From contig NZ_WMBB01000008.1 of assembly GCF_009708175.1 (NCBI RefSeq), positions 62,001 to 126,000 of the forward strand: a DNA stretch of 64,000 nucleotides, written 5' to 3'. The first letter of the stretch is position 1. The number at the start of each line of letters is the position of its first letter. Below are positions 35,855 to 43,595 of the stretch, piece after piece. The stretch comes from Nocardia aurantiaca. Its GTDB lineage: Bacteria > Actinomycetota > Actinomycetes > Mycobacteriales > Mycobacteriaceae. Made by a program: the position numbers and the translations under genes. The notes beneath the pieces were generated by a model that did no database searches, was not told the origin of the DNA, and saw only the letters and a list, made by a program, of their open reading frames with translations.

Positions 35855-35902
35855 GGGACCCAGAGTACTTGCGGGGGCCCTGGGCCCGCACGCGCTGTTC
35901 CA

Positions 35903-36029
35903 CCTCCCCGAAACTGCAGCGGGCGGCTGAGAGTCGTCGGCGCTGGTCACCCGTGTCGGCGGCTGGGGTGCCGATCCGATTACCGGGTACCGGACGAGCT
36001 ACCCGAATCGGACGAGATCAGCGGTCACC
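35903..36029 (+). repeat. Dispersed 127-nt repeat, copy A
   Basis: Non-coding segment beginning CCTCCCCGAA that aligns, with few gaps, to 39011-39138 (copy B). The first 60 nt are about 85% alike by eye. It lies between the DUF5318 gene start and the padR promoter. Confidence 0.6.
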
Positions 36030-36061
36030 TCGGGAGACGCGCCGTACGACATCACACAAGT

Positions 36062-36078
36062 TATATCGGCGCGATATA
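36062..36078. promoter_or_regulatory. Palindrome upstream of padR, probable PadR operator
   Basis: A perfect 7-bp inverted repeat TATATCG-GCG-CGATATA sits 58 nt before the padR start, in an AT-rich patch that also supplies a -10-like element. Likely PadR autoregulation site that also governs the coupled ino1 gene. Confidence 0.55.
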
Positions 36079-36135
36079 GTTTGGAATCGCATCCATCGGT
36101 TAGGTCTGAAAACAACAGTCAGGAGGTGAAGCCCG

Positions 36136-36693
36136 GTGTTGGAGTTGGCAATCCTCGGGCTGCTCCTCGAATCACCGATGCACGGCTACGAGCTGCGCAA
36201 GCGGCTCACCGGTCTGCTGGGCCCGTTTCGGGCGTTCTCCTACGGGTCGCTGTATCCGACCCTGCGGCGCATGCAGTCCGACGGCCTCATCGCGGAGGAG
36301 AGTCCGCAGGGCTTGGCAACGCGCCGCGCGCGGCGGGTCTACAACCTGACCGAAACCGGTCGGGAGCGGTTCAACGAGCTGCTCGCCGACACGGGACCAC
36401 AGAACTACACCGACGACGGCTTCGGCGTTCATCTGGCCTTCTTCGGCCGCACCCCCGCGGAAGCGCGGATGCGAATCCTGGAAGGGCGGCGGAGGCAGGT
36501 CGAGGAGCGACGAGAAGGACTGCGGGAGGCGATAAAACGCGCCAGCGGGCAACTGGACCGCTATACCCGCCAGCTCCATCAACTCGGTCTCGAATCAAGC
36601 GAGCGCGAAGTGCGCTGGCTCAACGAGTTGATTGCTGCGGAGCAATCGACGAAGGCGGCACCACAGAAAGAGGGAAATATCGGCCATGAGTGA
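36136..36693 (+). CDS. PadR-family regulator
   Basis: A 185-residue PadR protein. The winged helix starts at the N-terminus (LELAILGLLLESPMHGYELR, YGSLYPTLRRMQSDGL) and a helical C-terminal dimerisation domain follows, ending in a long helix. The GTG start has an extended AGGAGGTGA 7 nt upstream. It is the counterpart of Rv0047c. Its last 8 nt overlap the first codons of ino1, so the regulator and inositol synthase are translated together; the palindrome at 36062 is the probable operator. Confidence 0.92.
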   Translation: MLELAILGLLLESPMHGYELRKRLTGLLGPFRAFSYGSLYPTLRRMQSDGLIAEESPQGLATRRARRVYNLTETGRERFNELLADTGPQNYTDDGFGVHLAFFGRTPAEARMRILEGRRRQVEERREGLREAIKRASGQLDRYTRQLHQLGLESSEREVRWLNELIAAEQSTKAAPQKEGNIGHE

Positions 36694-37783
36694 GATCAAC
36701 ACCGAAGTTCGGGTGGCCATCGTCGGCGTGGGTAACTGCGCATCTTCCCTGGTTCAGGGCGTGCAGTACTACAAGGACGCGGACGAGAATTCGACCGTTC
36801 CCGGACTCATGCATGTGAAGTTCGGCCCTTACCACGTCCGCGATGTGAAGTTCGTCGCCGCGTTCGATGTCGACGCCAAGAAGGTCGGCTTCGACCTGTC
36901 CGACGCGATCTTCGCCAGCGAGAACAACACCATCAAGATCTCCGACGTGCCGCCGTCGGGCATCACCGTGCAGCGCGGTCCGACGCTGGACGGCATCGGC
37001 AAGTACTACGCGCAGACCATCGAGCTGTCCGAGGCCGAGCCGGTCGACGTCGTGCAGGCGCTGAAGGATGCCAAGGTCGACGTCCTGGTGTCCTACCTGC
37101 CGGTGGGCTCCGAGGAGGCCGACAAGTTCTATGCGCAGTGCGCCATCGACGCCGGCGTGGCCTTCGTCAACGCACTGCCGGTGTTCATCGCCTCCGACCC
37201 GGTGTGGGCGCAGAAGTTCGTCGACGCCGGCGTGCCGATCGTCGGTGACGACATCAAGTCCCAGGTCGGCGCGACCATCACCCACCGCGTGATGGCCAAG
37301 CTGTTCGAGGACCGCGGCGTCGTGCTGGACCGCACCTACCAGCTCAACGTCGGCGGCAACATGGACTTCAAGAACATGCTCGAGCGTGAACGGCTGGAAT
37401 CCAAGAAGGTCTCCAAGACCCAGGCCGTGACCTCCAACCTGGAAGGCCCGCTGGCGGGCAAGGTGTACGACCGCAACGTGCACATCGGCCCGTCGGACTA
37501 CGTCGAGTGGCTCGACGACCGCAAGTGGGCCTACGTCCGGCTCGAGGGTCGCGCCTTCGGCGACGTGCCGCTGAACCTGGAGTACAAGCTCGAGGTGTGG
37601 GACTCGCCGAACTCGGCCGGCATCATCATCGACGCCGTGCGCGCCGCCAAGATCGCCCGCGACCGCGGCATCGGCGGGCCGGTTCTCCCGGCCTCGGCCT
37701 ACCTGATGAAGTCCCCGCCGCAGCAGCTCGCCGACGACGTCGCGCGCGCCCAGCTCGAGGCCTTCATCATCGGGGCTGAATAA
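36686..37783 (+). CDS. ino1: Myo-inositol-1-phosphate synthase
   Basis: A 365-residue NAD-dependent cyclase converting glucose 6-phosphate to inositol 1-phosphate, the first step to phosphatidylinositol, PIMs and mycothiol. It shows the NAD site VAIVGVGNCASSLVQG and the actinobacterial/archaeal-type catalytic stretch GDDIKSQVGATITHR with NVGGNMDFKNM. The ATG at 36686 lies in GGCCATGAGTGA, sharing 8 nt with the padR end. It is followed by a GC-rich palindromic repeat and a strong terminator. Confidence 0.97.
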   Translation: MSEINTEVRVAIVGVGNCASSLVQGVQYYKDADENSTVPGLMHVKFGPYHVRDVKFVAAFDVDAKKVGFDLSDAIFASENNTIKISDVPPSGITVQRGPTLDGIGKYYAQTIELSEAEPVDVVQALKDAKVDVLVSYLPVGSEEADKFYAQCAIDAGVAFVNALPVFIASDPVWAQKFVDAGVPIVGDDIKSQVGATITHRVMAKLFEDRGVVLDRTYQLNVGGNMDFKNMLERERLESKKVSKTQAVTSNLEGPLAGKVYDRNVHIGPSDYVEWLDDRKWAYVRLEGRAFGDVPLNLEYKLEVWDSPNSAGIIIDAVRAAKIARDRGIGGPVLPASAYLMKSPPQQLADDVARAQLEAFIIGAE

Positions 37784-37797
37784 CCCTCATGGCTTTC

Positions 37798-37860
37798 CGG
37801 GGGCTTCGCCCCCGAACCCCCCGACGGGAGACCCGGGGCTTCGCGCCCGTACTCGGAGGG
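37798..37860. repeat. Small GC-rich palindromic intergenic repeat
   Basis: GGGGGCTTCGCCCCC followed by GAACCCCCC and a degenerate second hairpin. Similar units occur at 41566-41590, 56486-56522 and 58229-58290, always between genes. It looks like a REP-type family of this genome. Confidence 0.5.
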
Positions 37861-37874
37861 AATGTGGGCCGATG

Positions 37875-37911
37875 CGAAGGGCGGCATCGCGAATCGCGAT
37901 GCCGCCCTTCG
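37875..37911. terminator. Bidirectional terminator after ino1
   Basis: An 18-bp perfect inverted repeat (37875-37892 with 37894-37911) with almost no loop, between convergent ino1 and the GyrI-like gene. Very stable hairpin, no clear U tract. Confidence 0.75.
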
Positions 37912-37957
37912 TCGTTCGACCTCCGCGCTGCCCCCGGCCGCACGGGATTGTCCGACG

Positions 37958-38383
37958 TCAGTCGAGGGAGACGTACACCTCGACGGAGGTGGGGCCGGTG
38001 TAGCGCTCGATCTCCGCGGTGTGGGAGCGGGTGATGGTGCCCGCGTTCTCGGCCTTGGCGACCTTGGCCCATGCGGTGCGCAGCAGGTCGTAAGGCTTGT
38101 CGGAGACCACGAATTTTGCATAGCGGCCCGAGGGGATGCGAGTCACGACGTCGCCGATGTCGAGGTCGTTGAGGCCCGAAAGTTCGTATCCGAGAACGGC
38201 TACAGCGTGGTTGTTCTGGCCGATGTACGCCGCGACGCGTGCGGCCTTCTTCTCGCGGGCCAGGTAGCGGTCCCAGGTGAAGTTGACCAGGTCCAGGTCG
38301 CGGGCGGTGACCTCGCGGCCCGCCAGGGGGATGGTCAGCCCGCCGACCAGGAATTCATCCAGGGTGACGATGTCGAAGTCCAC
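37958..38383 (-). CDS. GyrI-like effector-binding domain protein (1)
   Basis: A 141-residue single-domain protein from the GTG at 38383 (VDFDIVTLDEFLVGGLTIPL). Pattern ...NFTWDRYLA..., VLGYELSGLNDLDIGDVVTRIPSGRYAKFV and a C-terminal VEVYVSLD match the GyrI-like/AraC effector-binding (Cass2-type) fold, which binds small cationic or aromatic ligands. There is no DNA-binding domain. It begins 7 nt after its paralogue's stop. Confidence 0.75.
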   Translation of the reverse strand: MDFDIVTLDEFLVGGLTIPLAGREVTARDLDLVNFTWDRYLAREKKAARVAAYIGQNNHAVAVLGYELSGLNDLDIGDVVTRIPSGRYAKFVVSDKPYDLLRTAWAKVAKAENAGTITRSHTAEIERYTGPTSVEVYVSLD

Positions 38384-38390
38384 AGCTGCC

Positions 38391-38846
38391 CTACCCCTCC
38401 GCGCTCGGATCCAGCGCGACGAAAACCTCCACCGTCCGGTTGTCCGGATAGTGCTCGAAATCCCCGGTATAGGCGCGGACCAGGGTGCCGGCCGCCTCGA
38501 GGTCCCAGACCGTGCGCCAGATGGACACGATGATGTCGCCGAGATTGTCGCCACTGCGAATGAAGCGGGCGAATTTACCGGCCGGGATACGGGCGAGTAC
38601 ATCGCCGGGCAATAGGTCGTCCAACTTCTTGCATTCGTAGCCCACGATATGCGTCAGATACGAACCGATCTCTGGCGCGTGATCCACATACGCGGTCGCG
38701 GGCGGACCGGGCAGATCGCGTGCCAGATTACGTTTCCAAGCCTCCTCGACCTTCACGCGGCGCGGCCCTTCGACCGCGAGTGCCGGGCTGCGTAGCACCG
38801 TTCCGGCTACCAGCGTTTCGTGGCGTTCAACGACATTGAATTCCAC
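38391..38846 (-). CDS. GyrI-like effector-binding domain protein (2)
   Basis: A 151-residue paralogue of the next gene. VEFNVVERHETLVAGTVLRS, HIVGYECKKLDDLLPGDVLARIPAGKFARF and VEVFVALD correspond to the same positions in its neighbour. GTG start at 38846 with AGGGG upstream; an ATG further up (38987) would add an unrelated tail. The two likely arose by tandem duplication and are co-transcribed. Ligand and role unknown. Confidence 0.75.
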   Translation of the reverse strand: MEFNVVERHETLVAGTVLRSPALAVEGPRRVKVEEAWKRNLARDLPGPPATAYVDHAPEIGSYLTHIVGYECKKLDDLLPGDVLARIPAGKFARFIRSGDNLGDIIVSIWRTVWDLEAAGTLVRAYTGDFEHYPDNRTVEVFVALDPSAEG

Positions 38847-39010
38847 CGGCGTCGCCCCTATGTCTCGTGCTGTCTCCGACCCCACCCTGCTCCCAACCCG
38901 CATCCTGCCACCGTCATTCGGAGTCGCTGAATCCGGTGGCGGCTTCCACAATATCCGCGGCCGCGCGCGGATGGGCACGGTAGGCACGAAACATGATCAA
39001 CACTGTCCCG

Positions 39011-39138
39011 CCTCCCCGAATCTTCAGCGCGCGGCTGGGAGCCGTCGGCGTTGGGCACGCGTGCCGGCGGTTGGGAGCCGAAGCCATTTCGGACGTACCC
39101 CATGAGTTACCCCAGCCGTCACGAAATCAGTTGTCGCC
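39011..39138 (+). repeat. Dispersed 127-nt repeat, copy B
   Basis: Same orientation as copy A at 35903-36029, starting CCTCCCCGAA and ending near ATCAGTTGTCGCC. It ends 72 nt short of the stop of the second penicillin-binding protein gene. Confidence 0.6.
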
Positions 39139-39163
39139 TTGGCATTCGCCAATAGGCCGCCTG

Positions 39164-39207
39164 GCCCAGCAGAAGCCCAGCAGAAGCCCAGCAGAAGGCC
39201 AGCAGAA
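39164..39207. repeat. Tandem 11-bp repeat, four units
   Basis: GCCCAGCAGAA is repeated three times exactly and a fourth time with one change (GGCCAGCAGAA), directly after the PBP gene stop. No spacers; probably slippage-generated and potentially variable in number between strains. Confidence 0.8.
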
Positions 39208-39209
39208 GC

Positions 39210-41444
39210 CTAGCCGGGGACGGGGACGTTGAGGCCGGGGAAGATTTCTACTTCCTTGGGGGTGGGGGCTGGGGGGATGACGAGGATGGGTTCTTGTTGA
39301 GGGGCGGGGGTGGGTGGGTTGAGGATGTCGTAATTGGCGGTGGTGGGGGGTGTTGTGGAGGCTGGTTCGGGGGTCGGGGCGGGATTGGAGTTGGGGAATT
39401 GGTCGATGGGGGTGCCGTCGAGGGCGCCGTCCATGGTTTGTTTCCACAGGTCGGCGGGGAGGCCGGAGCCATAGATGGCGGCGCCGCGGGCGGTGCGGAT
39501 GGGTTGGGGCCGTTCGGTGCCTATCCAGACGGCGGTGGACAGGGCGGGGGTGAAGCCGACCATCCAGGCGTCCTTGTTCTGGCCGGAGTCGCCGAGCTGG
39601 GTGGTGCCGGTCTTGGCGGCCGAGGGGCGGCCGCCGGCCAGGTTGTGGCCGCCCGAGTAGGCGGCGATGGGGAGCATGGCCTGGGTGACGCTGTCGGCGA
39701 CCGAGCTCTGGATGCGCTGCTCGGGCCCGCTCGGATCGGCGCCGCGGTCCAGCAGGACGCGGCCGTCGCCGGTTACCACCTTCTGCACGAAGTACGGGGC
39801 GTGGTAGGTGCCGGAGGCGGCGAGGGTGGCGTAGGCCGAGGCCATGTCGATGGGCCGCACCGAGTACGCGCCCAGCACGATGGCGGGCAGCGGCGGGCCG
39901 CCGCCGTCCTCGGTCAGCGTCTTGCCGGGCACGCCGGGAATCTGGTCGGGGATGCCCGCCTGATGCGCCGCGTTGGCGATGGCTATCGGGCCCTCGAACA
40001 GCGATTGCGCCAGCCGGTAGAAGCTGGTGTTGAGCGAGCGCTTGAACGCCTCGCCCAGTGAGCAGATGCCGCAGGACTCGCCGCCCACGTTCTGGATCTT
40101 CTCGCCGTTCACGGTGAGTGGCGCGCTGTCGATCCGGTAGGACAGCGGAATGCCCTGCTCGAGCGCGGCCAGCACGGCGAAAGTCTTGAAGGCGGAACCG
40201 GTTTGCAGCGGCGCCTGCGCGAAATCGAAGCCGATGCCGTCGGGTCCGCCGTAGTACGCGCGCACCGCGCCGGACCGCGGGTCGATCGACACCACCGCGG
40301 TGCGCAGTTCGCCCGGCTGCCCGCCCAGTACATTGCCGACCGCGCGCAGCGCGGCCTGCTGCGCCTTGGCGTCGATGGTCGTGATGATCTGCAGCGCACC
40401 GGTGTTCAGCTCGTGGTCGCTGATGCCGGAGGCGCGCAGTTCGCGCAGCACCTGCGCGCGGATGAGCCCCTCGGGACCGCGCGGGGCGCTGTCGTCCGCC
40501 GGGGAGACCGGAACGATGTTCGGGAACTGGGTGGCCGCGCGGTCGGTCCGGTCGAGCACGCCCATCTCGACCATGCCGTCGAGCACGTACTCCCAGCGGG
40601 CCCGCAGCTGTTCGAGGTGGTTCTCCGGGTCCAGCAGCGACGGGGTGCGGATCACCGAGGCCAGCACCGCGCCTTCGGCGAGGGTCAGTTCGGGTGCGGG
40701 CTTGCCGAAGTACGCCTTGGCCGCCGCCGAGATGCCGTAGGCGCCGCGACCGTAGTAGATGGTGTTGAGGTAGGCCGCGAGAATGTCGTCCTTGCTCCAC
40801 TCGCGGGCCATCTTGGCGGAGATGATGAGCTCACGCATCTTCCGGCTCAGTGTGCGTTCCGAACTCAGGAAGGCGTTCTTCACATACTGCTGCGTAATGG
40901 TGGAGCCACCGCCCGCGTCGTCGCGGCCGAGTAGATTGTCGCGGGCCGCGCGCAGGAACGCCGAGGTGGAGTAGCCGGGGTTGGTGTAGAAGTGGCGGTC
41001 CTCGGCCGACAGCACGGCCTGTCGCACCGGCAGGGGCACGTCGCTCAGTGGGACGAGCACCCGATTGCCTTTCGGCGGAACGACCTTCGCGATGACCGTA
41101 TTGCCGTCGGAGGCGAGGATGGTGGCGATCTGATTGGTCTGCACCGTGTTCGGGTCCGGAATCTCGACGCTCCAGTAGGCGATGCCCATCAGCGTCGTCG
41201 GCATGACCGCCAGCACCAGGAACAATGCCAGCAGCAGTCGGCGGATGCGCTGCGCGCGGGTGCGGAGCGGCCGTGGCGCGGGTTCGGCCTGTTCTGGACC
41301 TCCGGGCGGCTTCGGCCGCCGACGGGGCCTGCTGTGCGATTGATGCCGCTGCCGGTGTGCGGCGGCCGTGGCCAGCTCGTTCCACCCCGCCGTGTCGGCG
41401 GATAGCGCGGATTCCCCACGCTGCCTGCTGCGGGACGAGCTCAC
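39210..41444 (-). CDS. Second bifunctional class A penicillin-binding protein
   Basis: A 744-residue PBP, paralogous to PonA1. A basic cytoplasmic tail precedes one membrane helix (LLLALFLVLAVMPTTLMGIAYW). GT51 catalytic glutamate in VLSAEDRHFYTNPGYS, GGGSTITQQYVKN; transpeptidase serine in GSAFKTF, SLNTS, KTGTTQLGD. Cys pair in GGESCGICSLG is shared with PonA1 (GEQCGMCTIA), perhaps a disulfide. The GTG at 41444 is chosen from AAGGAG 6 nt upstream. C-terminus is Pro-rich, ending FPGLNVPVPG, close to the PonA1 LPGLTIPVPG. Confidence 0.93.
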   Translation of the reverse strand: MSSSRSRQRGESALSADTAGWNELATAAAHRQRHQSHSRPRRRPKPPGGPEQAEPAPRPLRTRAQRIRRLLLALFLVLAVMPTTLMGIAYWSVEIPDPNTVQTNQIATILASDGNTVIAKVVPPKGNRVLVPLSDVPLPVRQAVLSAEDRHFYTNPGYSTSAFLRAARDNLLGRDDAGGGSTITQQYVKNAFLSSERTLSRKMRELIISAKMAREWSKDDILAAYLNTIYYGRGAYGISAAAKAYFGKPAPELTLAEGAVLASVIRTPSLLDPENHLEQLRARWEYVLDGMVEMGVLDRTDRAATQFPNIVPVSPADDSAPRGPEGLIRAQVLRELRASGISDHELNTGALQIITTIDAKAQQAALRAVGNVLGGQPGELRTAVVSIDPRSGAVRAYYGGPDGIGFDFAQAPLQTGSAFKTFAVLAALEQGIPLSYRIDSAPLTVNGEKIQNVGGESCGICSLGEAFKRSLNTSFYRLAQSLFEGPIAIANAAHQAGIPDQIPGVPGKTLTEDGGGPPLPAIVLGAYSVRPIDMASAYATLAASGTYHAPYFVQKVVTGDGRVLLDRGADPSGPEQRIQSSVADSVTQAMLPIAAYSGGHNLAGGRPSAAKTGTTQLGDSGQNKDAWMVGFTPALSTAVWIGTERPQPIRTARGAAIYGSGLPADLWKQTMDGALDGTPIDQFPNSNPAPTPEPASTTPPTTANYDILNPPTPAPQQEPILVIPPAPTPKEVEIFPGLNVPVPG

Positions 41445-41617
41445 GAGCATCTCCTTCCGGAGCGTCGACAAAGCAGTTCACGAGACACGCAAGGCGACCG
41501 CGACAGGCCCTCGCGGCGGGTCCAATGCTAATCGACGAGACCGGAGGGAAGGCGGAAGCGGTTCAGGGGCCGACGCCCCCGAACCACCCCGACGACCAGC
41601 TTTCGAGGCCGAACGAC

Positions 41618-42508
41618 TCAGCTCTTGACGCCGCCGGCGGTGAGGCCGGAGATGATGCGGCGCTGGAACAGCAGCACCATGATCACCAGCGGAACGGTGA
41701 CGATGGTGCCCGCGGCCATGATCGCGGTGTACGGCTGGACCAGCGGGTTGTTGCCCGAGAAGCGGGCGACCGCGACCGTCACCGGCTCGGTCTTGTCACT
41801 GGAAAGCAGTCGGGCCAAAAGGTATTCGTTCACCGCCGCGATGAACGCCAGGATGGCGGTGGTGAACACCGCCGGCGCGGCGAGCGGCAGCATGATCAGG
41901 CGGAAGGCCTGCAAGCGCGAGGCCCCGTCGATGCGCGCGGCTTCTTCGAGCTCCCAGGGGAGTTCGGCGAAGAAGGACGCCAGGATGTAGACGGTCATGG
42001 GCAGCACGAACGAGATGTTCGGGATGATCATGGCCTGGTAGTGGCCGATCCAGCCGATATCGGTGAACAGCTGGAACAGCGGGGTCACCAGCACCACCAC
42101 GGGGAACATGGAGGCGGACAGGATCAGTCCGGATACCGCGTACTTGCCCTTGAAGGTGAGCCGCGCCAGCGCGTAGGCGGCCATGATGCCGATCAGCAGC
42201 GCCACCACCGTGGTGGCCGCGCCGATGATCACGCTGTTGCCCAGGGCCCGGCCGAAGTTGTTGCCGCGGCTGGTGTCGAAGGCGTTGCGGAAGTTCTCCA
42301 TCGTGACGTGGGTGGGCCACGGTGTGTTGTCGAAGGTGTAGGCCGGATCGCGCAGCGCGGTGACGACCATCCAGTAGAACGGACCCAGACCCCACACCAG
42401 CACGATCAGCGCGCCCAGGTAGACACGGCCGGAGGCGAGCCGCTTGCCCCACGGAACAGCCTGCCGCACCGGCTTTTTCGCGGTCTGCTCGATGACGTTC
42501 GTGCTCAT
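41618..42508 (-). CDS. Sugar ABC transporter permease (SugB-like)
   Basis: A 296-residue inner-membrane permease with six helices and the cytoplasmic EAA loop (ELEEAARIDGASRLQAFRLIMLPLAAP). CUT1 family, MalG type. It starts one base into the stop of the SugA-like gene (TGATG), third in the order lipoprotein-permease-permease. By similarity it belongs to the LpqY-SugABC (trehalose) or corynebacterial Tus/Mus (trehalose/maltose) systems; the exact sugar is not decidable here. Confidence 0.9.
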   Translation of the reverse strand: MSTNVIEQTAKKPVRQAVPWGKRLASGRVYLGALIVLVWGLGPFYWMVVTALRDPAYTFDNTPWPTHVTMENFRNAFDTSRGNNFGRALGNSVIIGAATTVVALLIGIMAAYALARLTFKGKYAVSGLILSASMFPVVVLVTPLFQLFTDIGWIGHYQAMIIPNISFVLPMTVYILASFFAELPWELEEAARIDGASRLQAFRLIMLPLAAPAVFTTAILAFIAAVNEYLLARLLSSDKTEPVTVAVARFSGNNPLVQPYTAIMAAGTIVTVPLVIMVLLFQRRIISGLTAGGVKS

Positions 42509-43551
42509 CAGTGCGCCTCCCGCTGTTCTTCCTGGGTGCGAACGGCGTTCGCTCCCAACACCTTCACCAGCAGGAACGCCACCGTGAAGATGAGCAGGAA
42601 GGTGATCACCGACAGTGCCGAGGCGCTGTTGGGTCCCTGGCGCACCTGATCCACCACCAGCATGGAGATGGTGCGGGTGGCCGGGTTGCTCTGGGTCATG
42701 ATCGCGGGCAGGTCGTACATGCGCAGCGCGTCCATGGTGCGGAACAGAACCGCCACCAGCAGAGCGGGTTTCAGCAGCGGCATGGTGATGTTCCAGAAGC
42801 GCTGCCACGCGGACGCGCCGTCCACGCGCGCGGCCTCGTACACGTCCTCCGGAATCACCTGCAGGCCCGCGAGAATCAGCAGCGCCATGAACGGCGTGGT
42901 CTTCCACACGTCGGCCGCGATGACCGCGAAGCGGGCGGGCCACGGGTCGGCGGTCCACAGGATGTGGGTGCCGAGCACGCGGTTCACCACGCCGTCGTAC
43001 TGGAACATGAACTCCCACAACCGCGCGGTGACGGCGGTCGGGATGGCCCACGGGATCAGCACGGCGGCGCGCAGCAGGGCGCGGCCCTTGAAGGTCTTGC
43101 CCATGATGACCGCCATGCCGAGCCCGATGGTGGCCTCGAGCGCCACGGTGACCACCGCGAACAGCAGGGTGACGCCGATGGCGGTCCAGAACTGCGAGCC
43201 CAGGTTGCCGGTTGGGCAGGACACGGTCTCGCCCAGGCTGTTGGTGCACTGCTGCAGCAGCCAGTGCGTGTAATTGCCGAATCCGGCGCCGCCGCCTTCG
43301 ACGAACATGCCGGTGGACTTGTCCAGGCCGGAGTCCTTCTGGAAGGACATGATCACGGCCCGGACCACCGGGTAACCGATCACCACCGCCAGCGCGATCA
43401 GCACCGGTGCGACGAATACCCATGCCCGGGCCGAGACGCCAAGGCGGCTGCCCCGGCGTTTCGGCCGTTCGGTTTGTGGCGCTGGGGATTTCACGCTCAG
43501 CTCCGTGAGGTCGGGCGACGCGACATCGGTCGCACCCGAAGGACGTGACAC
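42508..43551 (-). CDS. Sugar ABC transporter permease (SugA-like)
   Basis: A 347-residue CUT1 permease, MalF type, with an extra cytoplasmic N-terminus. The EAA loop reads DVYEAARVDGASAWQRFWNITMPL. A long periplasmic loop between helices 1 and 2 contains two cysteines (QQCTNSLGETVSCPT), possibly a disulfide. The GTG at 43551 sits 44 nt after the lipoprotein gene. Partner of the SugB-like permease. Confidence 0.9.
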   Translation of the reverse strand: MSRPSGATDVASPDLTELSVKSPAPQTERPKRRGSRLGVSARAWVFVAPVLIALAVVIGYPVVRAVIMSFQKDSGLDKSTGMFVEGGGAGFGNYTHWLLQQCTNSLGETVSCPTGNLGSQFWTAIGVTLLFAVVTVALEATIGLGMAVIMGKTFKGRALLRAAVLIPWAIPTAVTARLWEFMFQYDGVVNRVLGTHILWTADPWPARFAVIAADVWKTTPFMALLILAGLQVIPEDVYEAARVDGASAWQRFWNITMPLLKPALLVAVLFRTMDALRMYDLPAIMTQSNPATRTISMLVVDQVRQGPNSASALSVITFLLIFTVAFLLVKVLGANAVRTQEEQREAH

Positions 43552-43595
43552 CTTTTCTCTTCTCCTACGGGACCGACTCGTTCGTCGAGCGCGCC

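Larger units (their letters stand above)
38847..39209. other. Intergenic stretch with repeats
   Basis: No gene is supported in these 363 nt. They contain the GyrI pair's promoter, copy B of a dispersed repeat (39011-39138) and a tandem 11-bp repeat (39164-39207). Confidence 0.5.

Noticed and set aside
39164..39207. Possible CRISPR array
   Set aside because: 11-bp units without spacers are a simple tandem repeat.
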